Below, in pieces: positions 16,582 to 17,192 of a stretch of DNA of 17,192 bases (position 1 is the stretch's first letter; every line of letters begins with the position of its first letter). Both the position numbers and the translations under genes were made by a program. The notes beneath the pieces were generated by a model, which was not told the DNA's origin, searched no databases, and worked only from the letters and a program-made list of their open reading frames with translations. The DNA is taken from NCBI GenBank assembly GCA_013203755.1, contig JABMPI010000716.1, positions 1-17,192 of the forward strand. The letters are read 5' to 3'. This DNA comes from Bacteroidota bacterium. Lineage in GTDB: Bacteria; Bacteroidota; Bacteroidia; Bacteroidales; Prolixibacteraceae.

Positions 16582-16738
16582 TCTATTTTAATTTATGTTT
16601 TTATCAGTATTCCAATTTACGTTACATAACTGGGCTAATTTCAGTTCTGCCCAATGAACACACCTTTATATTTATACTTTTTAACCTTAACTAAAAAGTT
16701 GGAACCAATTTCGTTCTATTTTTTTCTTCAAACATTCT
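16582..16738. promoter_or_regulatory. Intergenic region upstream of the heparinase III-like gene
   Basis: 157 bp between the GH88 stop and the next start, long enough to hold a promoter or processing site. Two inverted repeats can be seen: ACTTTTTA (16676-16683) with TAAAAAGT (16692-16699), and TGGGC (16631-16635) with GCCCA (16649-16653) over a 13-nt loop. I found no confident TAnnTTTG/TTG promoter pair; the nearest match (TAAATTGG on the - strand, near 16613-16620) is weak. No relation to the elements at 12162 and 14408 is apparent. Confidence 0.35.
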
Positions 16739-17192
16739 CTACTTTTCCAAATCGCATTTACGCTTTAAAGCCTCCAAAAAATAGTAATCGGCATAGTTAA
16801 GCGGGACATCAATTTCTGATTTGTGCGGAATACTGCCGACCGAATGTTTCAGGATAAAGTTACCGTTTTCACCTAAAGCAGCCCGGTATTCGGCACTGGC
16901 CAGACTTTCCATAATTTTATCGGCCCAGGCTTTGTAATATTCACTTTTTGCATAGGTTGCCAACTCATACAAAGCCGAAGCCAAAATGGCCGCTGAAGAT
17001 GCATCGCGTTTTTCATCGGGAATATTGGGTGCGTTATAATCCCAATACGGAACTCCATCTTCGGGAAGATTGGGATGGTTAGCCACAAATCCAAAAGCAC
17101 TTTCAGCCTGCGCCAAATATTTTGGGTCGCGTGTTTTCCGGTAACAAACAGTATAACTGTAAACCGCCCAGGATTGACCACGTGCCCAGGTT
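16739..17192 (-). CDS. GH88 unsaturated glucuronyl hydrolase, C-terminal part (runs off the window)
   Basis: The reading frame is open from the stop (16739-16741) to the right edge, giving about 150 C-terminal residues; the start and the catalytic aspartates lie outside. The first visible residues, TWARGQSWAVYSYT, match the W-A-R-G-Q-x-W signature of family 88. They are followed by VPYWDYNAP, RDASSAAILASALYEL and a C-terminal LNYADYYFLEAL. GH88 enzymes hydrate and remove the 4,5-unsaturated uronic acid from the non-reducing end of oligosaccharides made by lyases, so this gene fits as the finishing step for the lyases downstream. It is the most upstream gene in the visible transcription direction. 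An internal TTG at 17114-17116 is not the real start because homology continues upstream of it. The protein may be periplasmic or cytoplasmic; its N-terminus is not visible. Confidence 0.9.
   Translation of the reverse strand, partial: TWARGQSWAVYSYTVCYRKTRDPKYLAQAESAFGFVANHPNLPEDGVPYWDYNAPNIPDEKRDASSAAILASALYELATYAKSEYYKAWADKIMESLASAEYRAALGENGNFILKHSVGSIPHKSEIDVPLNYADYYFLEALKRKCDLEK

Noticed and set aside
16873..17181. 102-codon - strand frame overlapping the GH88 gene
   Set aside because: The alternative frame carries WARGQ, VPYWD and RDASSAAI, so the GH88 frame is the real one.

Overview
This 17.2 kb window looks like part of a polysaccharide utilisation locus (PUL) from a member of the Bacteroidota, probably a marine or sediment Marinilabiliales/Prolixibacteraceae-type organism. 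The evidence is the moderate-to-low GC content, exported enzymes with Bacteroidota-style lipoprotein signals, weak or absent Shine-Dalgarno sequences, a tRNA without an encoded CCA, and a gene set of PL6, PL8, PL38, heparinase II/III and GH88 families that is typical of this phylum. The genus cannot be fixed from the window.

Layout. The left edge holds a tRNA-Leu (anticodon CAA, + strand) with a strong intrinsic terminator. Facing it is a compact 196-aa tyrosine recombinase (- strand) that carries the whole catalytic domain but no N-terminal arm- or core-binding domain. A gene-free stretch of about 340 bp follows. From 1222 to the right edge every gene is on the - strand, so transcription runs right to left. 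In that order they are: a GH88 unsaturated glucuronyl hydrolase (cut by the window edge), a heparinase III-like (PL12-like) lyase, a PL8 lyase lipoprotein, a BNR-type beta-propeller protein, a 943-aa heparinase II/III-like protein, a 641-aa heparinase II/III-like protein, a PL38-type lyase lipoprotein, a PL6 (chondroitinase B/alginate lyase-type) beta-helix lyase, and a 709-aa divergent heparinase II/III-like lipoprotein.

The last six genes (12139 down to 1222) are separated by only 2-25 bp and look like one transcription unit. The first three genes are separated by gaps of about 130-160 bp. Two of these gaps carry related copies of a roughly 100-130 bp hairpin-bearing intergenic element.

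How the genes work together (inference). Every protein has a signal peptide or lipobox, apart from the truncated GH88, whose N-terminus is not visible. PL6, PL8, PL38 and the heparinase-like enzymes all cleave uronate-containing chains by beta-elimination and leave 4,5-unsaturated uronyl ends, which GH88 then removes. At least six probable lyases of four folds in one locus, with no sulfatase, no SusC/SusD pair and no regulator in the window, point to a complex uronic-acid-rich and perhaps unsulfated polymer (glucuronan-, hyaluronan-, alginate- or exopolysaccharide-like). The exact substrate cannot be read from sequence. The recombinase beside a tRNA gene suggests, but does not prove, that this is the border of a genomic island.
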